From contig NC_011685.1 in the NCBI RefSeq assembly GCF_000150955.2, positions 62,001 through 126,000 on the forward strand: 64,000 nucleotides of DNA, read 5' to 3'. This document shows, one piece after another, positions 19,696 to 29,269 of this stretch; position 1 is the first letter of the stretch; the number at the start of each line of letters is the position of its first letter. Under the pieces are notes generated by a model. It worked only from the letters and a program-made list of their open reading frames with translations. It was not told where the DNA came from and made no database searches. A program made the translations under genes and the position numbers. This DNA is from Phaeodactylum tricornutum CCAP 1055/1 (lineage: Eukaryota; Bacillariophyta; Bacillariophyceae; Surirellales; Neidiaceae).

Positions 19696-21894
19696 ATGTT
19701 GCGTTTGACTGGTGTACTGTTCATCGCCATTGGCGCCATAGAAAAAGCCAGTGTTGAGGGCTTCGGGGTGGTACCGAAACCCTTGACCAATTCTTGTCGT
19801 TTTTCTCATGGTAAAATTCAGTCAGTACACTTTGCAAAGTTCAAGCCTTCCGTTCCGGAATACCTGGTAAATGAAAACGATGAAGGGGAGAACAGTGGAG
19901 AAGATGGCTTAAGGAATGGCGCAGAGCTGGAACAGCATACTTCAAAAACATCCGAGCCCTTGATACTACCGGAACCTCCAGTTGTAGTCGCTGAGACGCC
20001 GCATTCCATGAAAGGCGATCTTAAGCCATCGACGCAATTCGCGGCACTGGCTCCGGGAACCGTCGTACACATTCAAGTTGGAGACGTTTCTCTCGCACGC
20101 AAGGCTTGGAAAAAACGACGTCGGTCGGGATCGCCCTTGCTCGTTCCTTGCAGCGTACTGAATGTTGATCGAGCCTCTACAATCCGCTGGAATCTCATTT
20201 ATATTCTAGAAAAGTTTGGACGGAGTAATGCCAGTGGTATTCGGATGACCTTGACAGAGCTTTCCTCACGACACCGGACGCATCTCAAATCGTCCCTCAG
20301 CTCGCACGCAGTGGCGCTGGGATACGAGACGCCCCGAGATATGGTGGAGGCTCTGTTCAATAAAAAAGCCCAAGACGAGTATGGTGTCAAACTCTTGGAA
20401 GCGAATCCAGAAGGCAAAAACACCAATGAAAACGGTCAACATCTAATTTTGCAGGCTCCGCTCTCAAGGTTCAAAGCTCAAAAACGTGCAAATGCGGCAC
20501 CCATTTTGCAATTTTTTTCGCAACAAGGTTCAACTGTTGACACGCTCCAACACACTGGTGTTGTACGAAATCGACAGAATGGTGTGGACATGGAAGCGGG
20601 CGATAATCTATATCGTCTCCAGCCACTTTCCGCTGCTCTTAGAGTCAGCCAAGAAGACGTGGAAGCCGGTACAATTCACAACGGCAGCTTCCACGCTGCC
20701 GTTGTCTTCGACTACGACATGCACGGTGATGGAGGTGAACCGCTTCTTACCTTGTCACTCAATCCAGCCCGCAATCAAGTCCGGGATCGTCTTAAAATTA
20801 GTGATCGCAAGTACACACCGTTGGCTAATCCAAGATACATACTCAAAGAACTTACTATGGGCGATGGACCAATGGAAGGAAAAGTGCTGCGCCTTATAAA
20901 AGGAGGCGCCTTGGTTGACTGCGGTGTCGGACGCAGAGTGAACAATGCTCCGTATGAAACAGTCCGTGTCTTGGGTTACTTGCGTTACAAGGATGCAACC
21001 CCGTCGAGTGTCGGTCAATCAAGAATATCTGGTACGGTAGAAGTTTACAATAGCAACCACGATGGTGATATGGACTCATTAGATAGTGCTGATGATTTGG
21101 ACGATGACGAATGGGAGGAGATTCTCTCTATAGACCACTTGGATGCCGATATTGACGAAGATCAAGAGGGCGATCAGGTCGATGATGTGACAATTCCTGA
21201 AGGCATTTTCGATGATGCAGAGGATGACGAGTTTACGAACTCTGAAGATATTACGCATATGTTTCACCAAAACGAGGACGGTTCACTAACGTATAGAGAT
21301 CCGGAATCGGGAGAGACTCAGATAATTGAATTGAGCAGCGGTAACGACGAGGTCGAGTACAACGATGAGACAAGTCAGGACGATGAGGAGGATCAACCCG
21401 TCGTTTTTGCAAAACCAGGGGCTAGGTCTTTTGGTGGACGAATGATACCGGAGGGACTTTGGAACACCACACCCTCCAGACTAAAGAAGTTGCACGTCGG
21501 CGATCGCATTGATCTATACGTAAAGTCTGTGTCCAAGCAGTCGAATCGTCTTATGCTGACTATGAACGCTGACATCAAAGGCAAGAATGCCAAGCAAGTG
21601 AAGCATGAGACGGAATTCAATAAAAAGCTCTCTCGTTTAATTTCGCAGATTGGAGGCCTGCAGAAAGTTGGAGCTTTATCAGGCAAAGAAATGGATGGTG
21701 TTGTCAGGGCGTTGTCCAAGACTGGTGACTGGATTTATGTGGAACCCAGTGACGACAGTTTGCCGGTGGGGGTTGCCTTTGCTCCAAAAGCGCTTCTTGC
21801 TGACATTGCTCAAGGAGACTCTGTAAGGATACAGGTTGAAGGAGTAGATGAGGATAGAGGTCAGCTTGCTATGCAAGTGTTACGGAAATTGTAG
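19696..21894 (+). CDS. Plastid-targeted S1 RNA-binding domain protein
   Basis: The 732-residue protein begins with a hydrophobic signal (LTGVLFIAIGAIEKA) followed by VEGFGVVPK, where Phe after small residues resembles the diatom plastid-import cleavage motif. An S1-like domain starts at about residue 390 (GKVLRLIKGGALVDCGVG). Its second half (LHVGDRIDLYVKSVSKQSNRLMLTM) comes only at about residue 600, after a 110-residue insertion packed with Asp and Glu. A further S1-like strand set closes the protein (GDSVRIQVEGVDEDRGQLAMQVL). Residues 100-380 form an unassigned domain. S1 modules bind single-stranded RNA, so a role in plastid RNA handling or translation is inferred. Confidence 0.72.
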   Translation: MLRLTGVLFIAIGAIEKASVEGFGVVPKPLTNSCRFSHGKIQSVHFAKFKPSVPEYLVNENDEGENSGEDGLRNGAELEQHTSKTSEPLILPEPPVVVAETPHSMKGDLKPSTQFAALAPGTVVHIQVGDVSLARKAWKKRRRSGSPLLVPCSVLNVDRASTIRWNLIYILEKFGRSNASGIRMTLTELSSRHRTHLKSSLSSHAVALGYETPRDMVEALFNKKAQDEYGVKLLEANPEGKNTNENGQHLILQAPLSRFKAQKRANAAPILQFFSQQGSTVDTLQHTGVVRNRQNGVDMEAGDNLYRLQPLSAALRVSQEDVEAGTIHNGSFHAAVVFDYDMHGDGGEPLLTLSLNPARNQVRDRLKISDRKYTPLANPRYILKELTMGDGPMEGKVLRLIKGGALVDCGVGRRVNNAPYETVRVLGYLRYKDATPSSVGQSRISGTVEVYNSNHDGDMDSLDSADDLDDDEWEEILSIDHLDADIDEDQEGDQVDDVTIPEGIFDDAEDDEFTNSEDITHMFHQNEDGSLTYRDPESGETQIIELSSGNDEVEYNDETSQDDEEDQPVVFAKPGARSFGGRMIPEGLWNTTPSRLKKLHVGDRIDLYVKSVSKQSNRLMLTMNADIKGKNAKQVKHETEFNKKLSRLISQIGGLQKVGALSGKEMDGVVRALSKTGDWIYVEPSDDSLPVGVAFAPKALLADIAQGDSVRIQVEGVDEDRGQLAMQVLRKL

Positions 21895-22322
21895 ACTAAA
21901 CTATAAGCTAGACTGTCTAGTTTTACCTTCGCGCCTCTCGAACGTGTACACGTACGCAGGCATAGCGTGGGCCGAGACGATTGATCTCTGACCAGCTTCT
22001 ACTGATTTGGTTGCACTAACGGTGGCATAAACAGGAAACTAAGAAATAAAATACTATACTTTGTATTTCATTTTCGTGAAGCGCCGCAGGAAAGGGCGAA
22101 TAGCGTGTGTTCTGCTCGCCACAGCCTGGACAGAAGGCGTGCTTGCTGGACGTACGTTGCCGTTTGTAGCTGCTCTTCGCGCTAAGTGATATAAGAAGTT
22201 GTACATCCTTACAAAGTAGATCGAAATTGTTCGCTATGTATTCTTGCTATTCGGCAAGGCAACGCTTTTATGTACAAATGCCAACTTTCGGTTGAGCAAC
22301 TCAAAAAATGTATGCGATGTAT
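21895..22322. other. Convergent intergenic region, S1 protein / 193-residue protein
   Basis: This 428-bp spacer between two 3' ends shows nothing beyond short A/T-rich runs and presumed untranslated regions. Confidence 0.4.
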
Positions 22323-22904
22323 CTAGACTGGAACTGCAGTTTGATGCATTGCCACCAGCCCCTTCTGGCGACAGTAGCGATTTGTGTAAACCTGCGCTTG
22401 GCACCAATACAGCTCCCCGACGATGCGCTTCAAACGCCGTTCGACTGCTTCTTGCAGAGGAGTGTATTGTGAATCCCCTAGTCGATTTCGTCGCGTACAC
22501 TCACTGACAACAGTCTTGGCCCGTTGTCGTAGATTTTTGTCGTCTGCCCTTTCCAAACACTTGAAAAGGATCTTCACAAAGATGAGAAACTGCTCACGAT
22601 CCGAAAGCATCCTGCGAATCGGAGTGGATCGATACCCCTGGTACAAAGAAGGCGTCTGAGGAAGACTAGTTGAAGCAGTAGTTTGAGCCTGCATCAGTTC
22701 GTCGAGAACGGGTGGAATGCCAAGAAGTTGAATAGATGTCTCGTGTAAAACTGAGCACGAAAACTGGCCAAGTTGGTTGTCTTGTATATGTGCTTGCTCT
22801 TGATGTTGCGGCTGGTGTTGAATTTCCACCAGGGATGAGCTCTCGGCTTGGCGTAGTAAATTTGCTTGATGGATATCGTCAAAATCAACTCCATGCGAGT
22901 TCAT
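22323..22904 (-). CDS. Diatom-type conserved hypothetical protein, 193 residues
   Basis: The function is not known to me. The N-terminal 95 residues are Gln/His-rich and poorly structured. The C-terminal 90 residues form a compact helical domain: REQFLIFVKILFKCLERAD, LRQRAKTVVSECTRRNRLGD, TPLQEAVERRLKRIVGELYW and a final segment with YTNRY. I recall similar helical domains in many diatom proteins, without an assigned role. There is one exon and no targeting signal. Two TTGACTGTG sequences, variants of the window's recurrent motif, lie on the opposite strands just upstream (near 22975 and 23011). Confidence 0.65.
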   Translation of the reverse strand: MNSHGVDFDDIHQANLLRQAESSSLVEIQHQPQHQEQAHIQDNQLGQFSCSVLHETSIQLLGIPPVLDELMQAQTTASTSLPQTPSLYQGYRSTPIRRMLSDREQFLIFVKILFKCLERADDKNLRQRAKTVVSECTRRNRLGDSQYTPLQEAVERRLKRIVGELYWCQAQVYTNRYCRQKGLVAMHQTAVPV

Positions 22905-24265
22905 GATTTGTGAGAGAATAAGACAACGGACTACCCAGGTCAGGCTTCTCGAGAATGCGAATGTATGTTCAGGTTCACAGTCAACCTTGTTCGGATTGGT
23001 CCGACAAGCATTGACTGTGATGAGACCTTGAAATTCGCTTCACAACCCATCCCATCAAGGTTTCTGGCTGCCAAGATTGGTGTATGTTCAAGCAAAGTTC
23101 GCATTTGTTCCCAACGAATCGAAATTTGGAAATGCCATGAGTAAAATAAAATGTCGTAGAAAATATACTTAACAAAATATAGATGATGTCACTGAGATTT
23201 TTCTGACGCATATATGAATATATCATTTGATTATTGCTTCCGACATATTCATTTTATTTAAATATGGTCACATGAATTCAGAAATCGCATTGTGACATAG
23301 CTTACGATCGAGCAGTAGCAAACGCGGGCTATGACCTTTCGACAATGGAAAGGAAACATAAAAAACGAGCTCCGGAAAGTACTAACAGCAATTGAAACAG
23401 TATTGTAAATAGACTGCCTGCGATGTATGTGCTATTTTCTCAAGCTATGTATATCGTGAAAAAGAACGGGATTCACTGTCAACCGATCCATCAAATTACC
23501 GCATTCGTAATGGTGCAGATACGATTATTTTATGGGATTATAATTGCACTTTAATTTGATCAAATACTTTGTCTACATCTCGGGAACGTAGCCAATCTCT
23601 GCCTCAGGAGTGCGTTGATGCTCCTCGAGCATTGTAGAGGCATGTGATACACAGTGCGAGTCAGACAATCTATACTATTCTCCAGAAAACTGGTTGCAAG
23701 ACTATTCGCTTTTTGTCCAAAGCTTCCAGTTTGCTACGTATGTTACGTATGTCGTTTATGTAAGTCATCAATCTGAACATTAAAATAAATAACGCATTGA
23801 GGCCTGAACCTCCGCAAGTTTGTCATCAACAAGGTATTTAAAGTCCCTTACATCAGCTTGGTACTATGGGTGAAACTGCCTTTCATCGGTATTAACCGGT
23901 CGCCCCCAAGTCGAAATTTTGGACTTACAAAAAGCAAACCAAGTACTCTGTATTTCATCACACAGCAACAAAAGTAGCGAATGTATGTGTGTGCGTGTGC
24001 ATCACGGCGTAGTCATTCTTTAACGTGTATGTCCATTACAGCATACTTTTCTAATATATATGTGCAAAGAGCTACGGCAAGGTGTACCATCCAAAATCAA
24101 CAGGCGGACCTTGCTCGAATTGTCAAACCAAGTCGTAAGCTTACGCATCCGTCTTGATCGTCATGCAGCGAGACAAGGACTCCATCAGTATTTTTCTTCG
24201 GTTCAACATGGAAATTCGGCTCCCGTTTGCTGACAGTGTTCACAGTCTCGGAACCTCGTTGTGCT
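22905..24265. other. 1.36-kb gene-poor stretch upstream of the 193-residue protein and 3' of SelT
   Basis: No gene is supportable here. The stretch is A/T-rich relative to the neighbouring genes. It holds a TTCACTGTCA at 23472-23481, and at its right end the 3' untranslated region of selenoprotein T on the minus strand, where a SECIS element must lie if the UGA is decoded as selenocysteine. Confidence 0.5.
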
Positions 24266-24987
24266 CTAGTCTTGGGCAGTTTGCAAGCCTGCCTGGACCA
24301 AAGAAGAAATCAGGTCGTCAGCGGTCGGAAAAGCTCCCTTCGAAAGCTTACTGAAGATCTCTTTGTCATTTAGATAAACTTCAAAAGCTCCCGTTTGGGT
24401 ATATCGTCCAATCCACTGCGGCAGAATCAGAAACAAGAAAATGCCAATCGGCATCGCATTCTGGTTGATGGTATGATAGACACTAGGCAGTTGATTTTGA
24501 GGATAGCCCAGGAACCGAAAGATTTTTTCTCCACCCGCGACGATCCAGAAAATACCCATGAGCTGTATGACGGACATGAGGTTGGCCGCTAGTTCGATTG
24601 TCGCTGGTGGGGGGTAGTTGGCCCCCGTAATGTGCCCCCGTAATTCGGGAAACTGGTCTTCGAGGAACTTTTGCACATTCAAAAAGTTCCTCTTCATACC
24701 TCACCCGTTGCAGAACAGAATCTTTACGTGCTGCGCGGCGTCTTCCATGTTCTTGATACGAGGAGAATGCGATTTTCGCCACTGCTGTGAGAGAATGTTT
24801 GGGATAACCCGGAGCAAACGAATGGCTTTTGCGTCTCTTGCGCCAAGAAAACGAATCCATCCTAGCTTACCTCTTTCACGACGTTCCCTGTCACCGAGAC
24901 CATCAAGCATGTACAAAAGATTGCCATCAAGAGCACAAGGCTCTTGCATCCTGTGAACTTATCCATCGCGTTAACCGTCATGGTCAT
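24266..24987 (-). CDS. Selenoprotein T (thioredoxin-like, in-frame UGA as selenocysteine), two exons
   Basis: Exons (minus) 24987-24871 and 24784-24266 flank an 86-nt intron (GTAAGC...CTCACAG) and give 211 residues including the UGA. The frame reads KILFCNG, UGA, GMKRNF; the UGA at 24703-24701 is the fourth position of a CxxU redox motif, as in SelT. Downstream segments match the family: ANYPPP, a long hydrophobic stretch after it, then TGAFEVYLNDKEIFSKLSKGAFP and a final DDLISSL helix. Exon 1 carries a signal peptide (SLVLLMAIFCTCLMVSV), consistent with SelT being an ER-associated oxidoreductase. The start could also be 24981 or 24966. A gene finder that treats UGA as stop would split this gene. 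It shares a divergent promoter with the DUF1499 gene. Confidence 0.9.
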
Positions 24988-25423
24988 TATGAGCTCGTGG
25001 AGCGGGCACCGCTTCTTTGGATTCGGGGTAACAGTTAAGCCTTTCTGCTCTGCCACGGGCGCTCTGGGTCGCCAACTTCGAGTACCCCGATCTATGCTGC
25101 AGGTGGAAATCGATGCAGAGTGTCTGTCGTCCGTCCAATGACCCACTTCGAAGATGGCATAGGAATCAGGCCTGATAGTTACATTTACTGTTACTGTTAC
25201 TGTTACCGTTAGTTAGTTTTTTACTGTCAGCACAACGTCCGTCCAACAACGGGACCTCTTTGGGTTCAGACATTGGCACTTCTCGTGTTACGTCAGTCTC
25301 GAGACCATGGTCCCACTGGTTTCGTCGATCCGTCGTTATGGCGGGCGATGCATGCCCTACATCTTTCTGGTTCCCAAGGAGGTTGCATGCACCATCGGTT
25401 TCTTTGGAACGCACGGCTTGATC
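24988..25423. promoter_or_regulatory. Bidirectional promoter with a TTACTG array, SelT / DUF1499
   Basis: This 436-bp head-to-head spacer contains three exact TTACTG units and one TTACCG in tandem (25185-25208), then TTAGTTAG, and a TTACTGTCAG at 25221-25230. The same core (ACTGTTA/ACTGTCA) appears singly upstream of other genes in the window, so here it seems multiplied. Confidence 0.6.
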
Positions 25424-26179
25424 ATGAGACTCTTTAATGCCATTTTAATGCTGTGTGTATTAGCGGACACATCGAGTTGTTTCGTGGCTTTTACTTCAGT
25501 CGCTGCACCAGAACGCCGTGTTCCTTCCGCCTTGTCGCTACACAAATCGGTGGAGACTCCTGAATCTGCAGCGGAAAAATCGATGGTCTTTCAACACCAA
25601 ACTATCACGCGCAAAGGAATGCTCGTTCGTTCCACTGCTGTATTATCGTCGATACTATCCAACCCTTTTACAGCCAACGCTGACACTCCTACCAGCATTC
25701 AGTCGTGTCCCAAGGGCACAGGAAATTCCAAAGTCAATTGTGCTTCGACGGCCGCCGTGCGTCAAGTCGACAACTATATCGAGCCGTGGACGTACCCGTC
25801 ATCCATGCCCGTAAATGAGGTTATTGCTCGCCTCAAAGGAGCCGTCAGTACAGATATACACAATACGATCGTCGAACAAAACGAAACTTATCTCAAAGTA
25901 GAGGCCGTCCGCAATTTTTCTACCGATATGGTAGAGTTCCTAGTAAATCCAGAAGATCACATTGTCACATTCATTTCCCGACAGACGGATGGTCCGGATT
26001 TTGGAGACTTTGGCGCTAATAGGAAGCGATTAAACGAGATTCGCAGAAAAGCCCGCGTCTTTGACGTCATGGGTGGGCAAGGGTACGCCCGTGAATCCGC
26101 GCTTGGCCAGCTCAAAGCGTTCTACGGATTACAAAGTGGCGCCGGCTTTGAAGACGTCATTCTTGACTTGGACAACTAA
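25424..26179 (+). CDS. DUF1499 family protein, predicted plastid or thylakoid lumen
   Basis: From the Met at 25424 the protein has 251 residues. A signal peptide (LFNAILMLCVLADTSS) leads into CFVAFTSVA, whose Phe fits the diatom plastid-import motif. A second hydrophobic segment (MLVRSTAVLSSILSN, ending TANA before DTPTS) looks like a thylakoid-transfer signal. The mature part is a DUF1499 domain: CPKGTGNSKVNCAST, IEPWTYP, AVSTDIHNTIVEQNETYLKVEAV, VEFLVNPEDHIVTFISRQ, DFGANRKRLNEIRRK. Family members in plants and algae are plastid proteins without a proven biochemical role. An in-frame upstream reading to 25307 is judged untranslated because it would hide the leader. Confidence 0.83.
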   Translation: MRLFNAILMLCVLADTSSCFVAFTSVAAPERRVPSALSLHKSVETPESAAEKSMVFQHQTITRKGMLVRSTAVLSSILSNPFTANADTPTSIQSCPKGTGNSKVNCASTAAVRQVDNYIEPWTYPSSMPVNEVIARLKGAVSTDIHNTIVEQNETYLKVEAVRNFSTDMVEFLVNPEDHIVTFISRQTDGPDFGDFGANRKRLNEIRRKARVFDVMGGQGYARESALGQLKAFYGLQSGAGFEDVILDLDN

Positions 26180-26320
26180 ATGGAAATACAGCAACATTTG
26201 CTGCTGCCAACTGACCTAACACACTCTCAAAGTAAAAACACCAGTGCACTTGTTTCATTTTCCGCTATTAGGTTTTTAAGAGGCACATATTGAGCAGCCT
26301 TGCGTAATCTTTTTCTTGCG

Positions 26321-28363
26321 CTACTTGGCACGGCAACGATTGCCGACACAGGTGGAAGCATTACTACATTGGCAATCCTTGGAGCAAAAATCGTCATCGG
26401 CAGCAAAGGACAAGCCAGATGGTGTGTAGGAGACATCGTCAAATACTACTTCCACAACGTCATTTGATGCCAGACCTGCAGGCGCAATTGGTCCGAGAGA
26501 GTTCCACAAGTTGAGCCGAATTTCCACATTACCACTTGGCATACACTGGATGTAATCCGGCGTGCCAGCATCCAAGGCAAGTTGTGTTGTCAAAGAATAG
26601 CTCTGTCCTCCACCGGCCGTCGAACTCCAATCAATCCGATTTGGATTCCAGGTGAAGTCGAACTTGTGACCACCTTGATCGTAGCTCCCCGACGACCCCG
26701 AAAAAAAGCGGTACATTTGTGGGGACCCCGGAGGCTGGACAAGAAATTGAGTGTCTGCGTTGGATTCTTCGTTCCACCGGGAGATCTCCACATCCACTTC
26801 GTGATTGTAATTTTCGTGAGTTGCGTAGTCTTCGGTGTCATCCCAAGTAAACATACCCAAAACCAGCTCTTTCGGCAAAATATCAGACAAGACGACCCCC
26901 GATGCATCCTTGACGGCAATTGACTTGACGGAAAATTGGTACTTTCCATAGCCGTAGACTTCACTATTGGGAAGAAGTATGCGGACTTCGCTTGCTTGGC
27001 CGTTTTTGAACTGAAGCGAAAGATCGTCGCCATTCACGACGATATTCTCTTCCACAAAACGATTGTTACCTGGTCCACACAAGCCGTTTGAACGATCTGT
27101 TTTGACCTGTACAGTCAAATTATTCCACATTGTAAAGGAAACGCGGTCGTTCTCATCCGGAAAGCAATAAAGGACGTGCGGCAAGTTGCTGGTAGGTGCG
27201 CCCGCGGGCGGTTCTGCCGCTGTGTTGCATTGGGAGGGATCACAGTCGCGGCATTCGCGCGGAAATTCAAATCCAACACGGCGGCACGCATCCGCTTGCG
27301 TTGGGTAGACTCTGGCCATTGCAGTTGAGAGCCATTGGATGCGGGCACCACACGTGTACTGCCCCGCGAAAGTGTTCCACGCTGTTTCTGAGCAAGATTG
27401 GCAACCACAAGCGATCGTCTGATCCGGATCATCAGCGGCCTCCTTGGAAGGGATCGAGGTGAGAAGACCTGTAGGTACTTCGGTGGGAAGACTCGCTATT
27501 GGACTTGTGGGGGGTGTGGTAGGACTTTCTGTCGGAAACAGAGTTGGCCGTTTGGTTGGGATCGGAGTGGGCCATTCTGTAGAAACCGGAGTAGGCCATT
27601 CGGTAGGAACAGGAGTGGGGCGCTGGGTAGGAACGCTAGTGGGAAGCTTTGTTGGACGAGGTGTTGGGCTGCGGGTGGGGGCAGGTTGCTGCATGGGAAT
27701 CGGGACGGAGGGATCGCAAGCGCCACACTCAATCGGAAACTCAAAAACCACTCGTCGACACGCATCCACTTCAGTGGGATATGCATTCGCCCGAGCTGTC
27801 TTCAGCCAGGTGATTCGTTCTCCGCAGGTATGCGCCCCTGCCTTGGTGTTCCAAATCGTGTCTGTACATGTCGACGTCGCACAACGAGCGTCGGGCTGTT
27901 CCGGATCGCCAGGAGTTATGTTGTCGAGGCTGCAAACCGAGGATACGTCACACCTTCCACATTCTGTAGGAAACTCAAAGGCTACGCGCCGACACGCTTC
28001 GACTAGATTTGGATACTGATTGGCGCGAGCCGTCGCCAGCCAATGCATTCGATCTCCACAAGAGTGTGCTCCGGCTTTGTTCTTCCAAACCGAAGTGCGG
28101 CAACCTAGGCATTCACAATCGATGGATTCGGCTACATGCCTATGCACAAGCGAAGGTGACAGTAAAGAATTACCGGTAACTTTTAGGCCAGGATCTTTCA
28201 CGCCGTTGGACCAGGACACTACCACGACTGCAAATCCGACCAATAACGCGGTCGTCGAAAGGAGTAATGGTAGCCTTGCTTGCCCCGTGCGAGACTCGGA
28301 TGTGAAAGGAACTTTCATCTTGCGTGCTTGTTCTAAACAATACACCTCTTCAACATTCCCCAT
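26321..28363 (-). CDS. Type II membrane protein with three Cys-rich repeats and a GH16-like domain
   Basis: The 680-residue protein begins MGNVEEV. A single membrane span lies at residues 32-51. Three copies of a roughly 58-residue Cys-rich module follow (about 83-139, 161-217, 317-375), each with AGxxxCGxRxxWL, ACRRVxFEFPxEC and a closing CD. A Pro-Thr linker of PTPxPT repeats (225-305) separates modules two and three. A beta-jellyroll domain (about 395-650) contains HEVDVEISRW; the ExDxE pattern (E522, D524, E526) fits the GH16 catalytic signature. GH16 enzymes cut or remodel beta-glucans such as laminarin. Architecture and linker suggest a surface or vacuolar protein acting on chrysolaminarin or wall glucan. 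The closing Cys-rich tail (DCQCSNASTC) is unassigned. Confidence 0.75.
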   Translation of the reverse strand: MGNVEEVYCLEQARKMKVPFTSESRTGQARLPLLLSTTALLVGFAVVVVSWSNGVKDPGLKVTGNSLLSPSLVHRHVAESIDCECLGCRTSVWKNKAGAHSCGDRMHWLATARANQYPNLVEACRRVAFEFPTECGRCDVSSVCSLDNITPGDPEQPDARCATSTCTDTIWNTKAGAHTCGERITWLKTARANAYPTEVDACRRVVFEFPIECGACDPSVPIPMQQPAPTRSPTPRPTKLPTSVPTQRPTPVPTEWPTPVSTEWPTPIPTKRPTLFPTESPTTPPTSPIASLPTEVPTGLLTSIPSKEAADDPDQTIACGCQSCSETAWNTFAGQYTCGARIQWLSTAMARVYPTQADACRRVGFEFPRECRDCDPSQCNTAAEPPAGAPTSNLPHVLYCFPDENDRVSFTMWNNLTVQVKTDRSNGLCGPGNNRFVEENIVVNGDDLSLQFKNGQASEVRILLPNSEVYGYGKYQFSVKSIAVKDASGVVLSDILPKELVLGMFTWDDTEDYATHENYNHEVDVEISRWNEESNADTQFLVQPPGSPQMYRFFSGSSGSYDQGGHKFDFTWNPNRIDWSSTAGGGQSYSLTTQLALDAGTPDYIQCMPSGNVEIRLNLWNSLGPIAPAGLASNDVVEVVFDDVSYTPSGLSFAADDDFCSKDCQCSNASTCVGNRCRAK

Positions 28364-29269
28364 TGTCACCACAAGATGCGACTGACTTATTTAGATTCAC
28401 AACAGGCTGAAAAGTATTGACTGATTGTGAGAGTGAATCGGCTGGTCGTTTTGACTATGACCTCGTTCACCGATGTGTTTCGCTTTTCGGAAAATCAAGA
28501 AAGCTATGCCCCGCCCAATCCGTAGTCTTGTCAAATATGTTACCCGTTTAATTTTGTACTGGCTCTACGTGTTCCTCCCACAATTGCCCTTAAACTACAA
28601 AATATAGAGAGAAAGAAAAAGGTTGCGTTTCAAACGTCCAGAAGAGAATACGGTTTTTAGCTTACAGTTCGAATGGTCGGACATTGGAAGCACGGTGTGG
28701 GATGCGTTGAGACCTTATTCGTGCAGTCCCGTATGTGTTGACGAAACTCGGAGTAATGCCAGTGGTTTCCGCAGGCAGGTACATGTAATTTGTTAAGTGT
28801 AACTGTAAATGAGACTCTAATCAAGCGTGCATGAGCTGGGGAGAGGTAAGCTCACTTTGTGGTACGGTTTGGGACGCCGTCGCTACGAGAACTTTAATAC
28901 CATTGTTTGGTTCAGTGTTCATAGTAATCACAATTCTGACCCTAATGAAGCTTAAGTGAGACATCTCAAGGAAGACTCTCTTCTACAGAAGGTCCAACGA
29001 GAGGTCAATCGATGTCTTCAAACGTGCCAACTACGAGTAATCGACAGTGAGCTCTGACTATGGGGAAAACAGTCCTGGATATTGTCAAACACGAACGGGC
29101 AAGATCTGTTTTCACTGTCAAATTCTTTTTCCTGACGAACACAATGGACTGCGAGGAGAAAGATAAGCATGGAACATTCCGCGGTTGGCTCAGGGATTCT
29201 TCCAAGAAGATTCTATCACCTCAATTGCTCCTTCCTGTACAGTAACGTGCGCTTCCGAACGTGATAGTT
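28364..29269. promoter_or_regulatory. Divergent upstream region, GH16-like / Na+/H+ exchanger
   Basis: This 906-bp head-to-head spacer holds an exact TTCACTGTCA at 29111-29120, about 150 bp upstream of the exchanger start and in its orientation. A 61-codon plus-strand frame overlaps this motif and is not credible as a gene. Confidence 0.5.

Noticed and set aside
24203-24243. SECIS candidate in the SelT 3' region
   Set aside because: The spacing fits, but the stems pair poorly by eye, so I do not list it as a feature.
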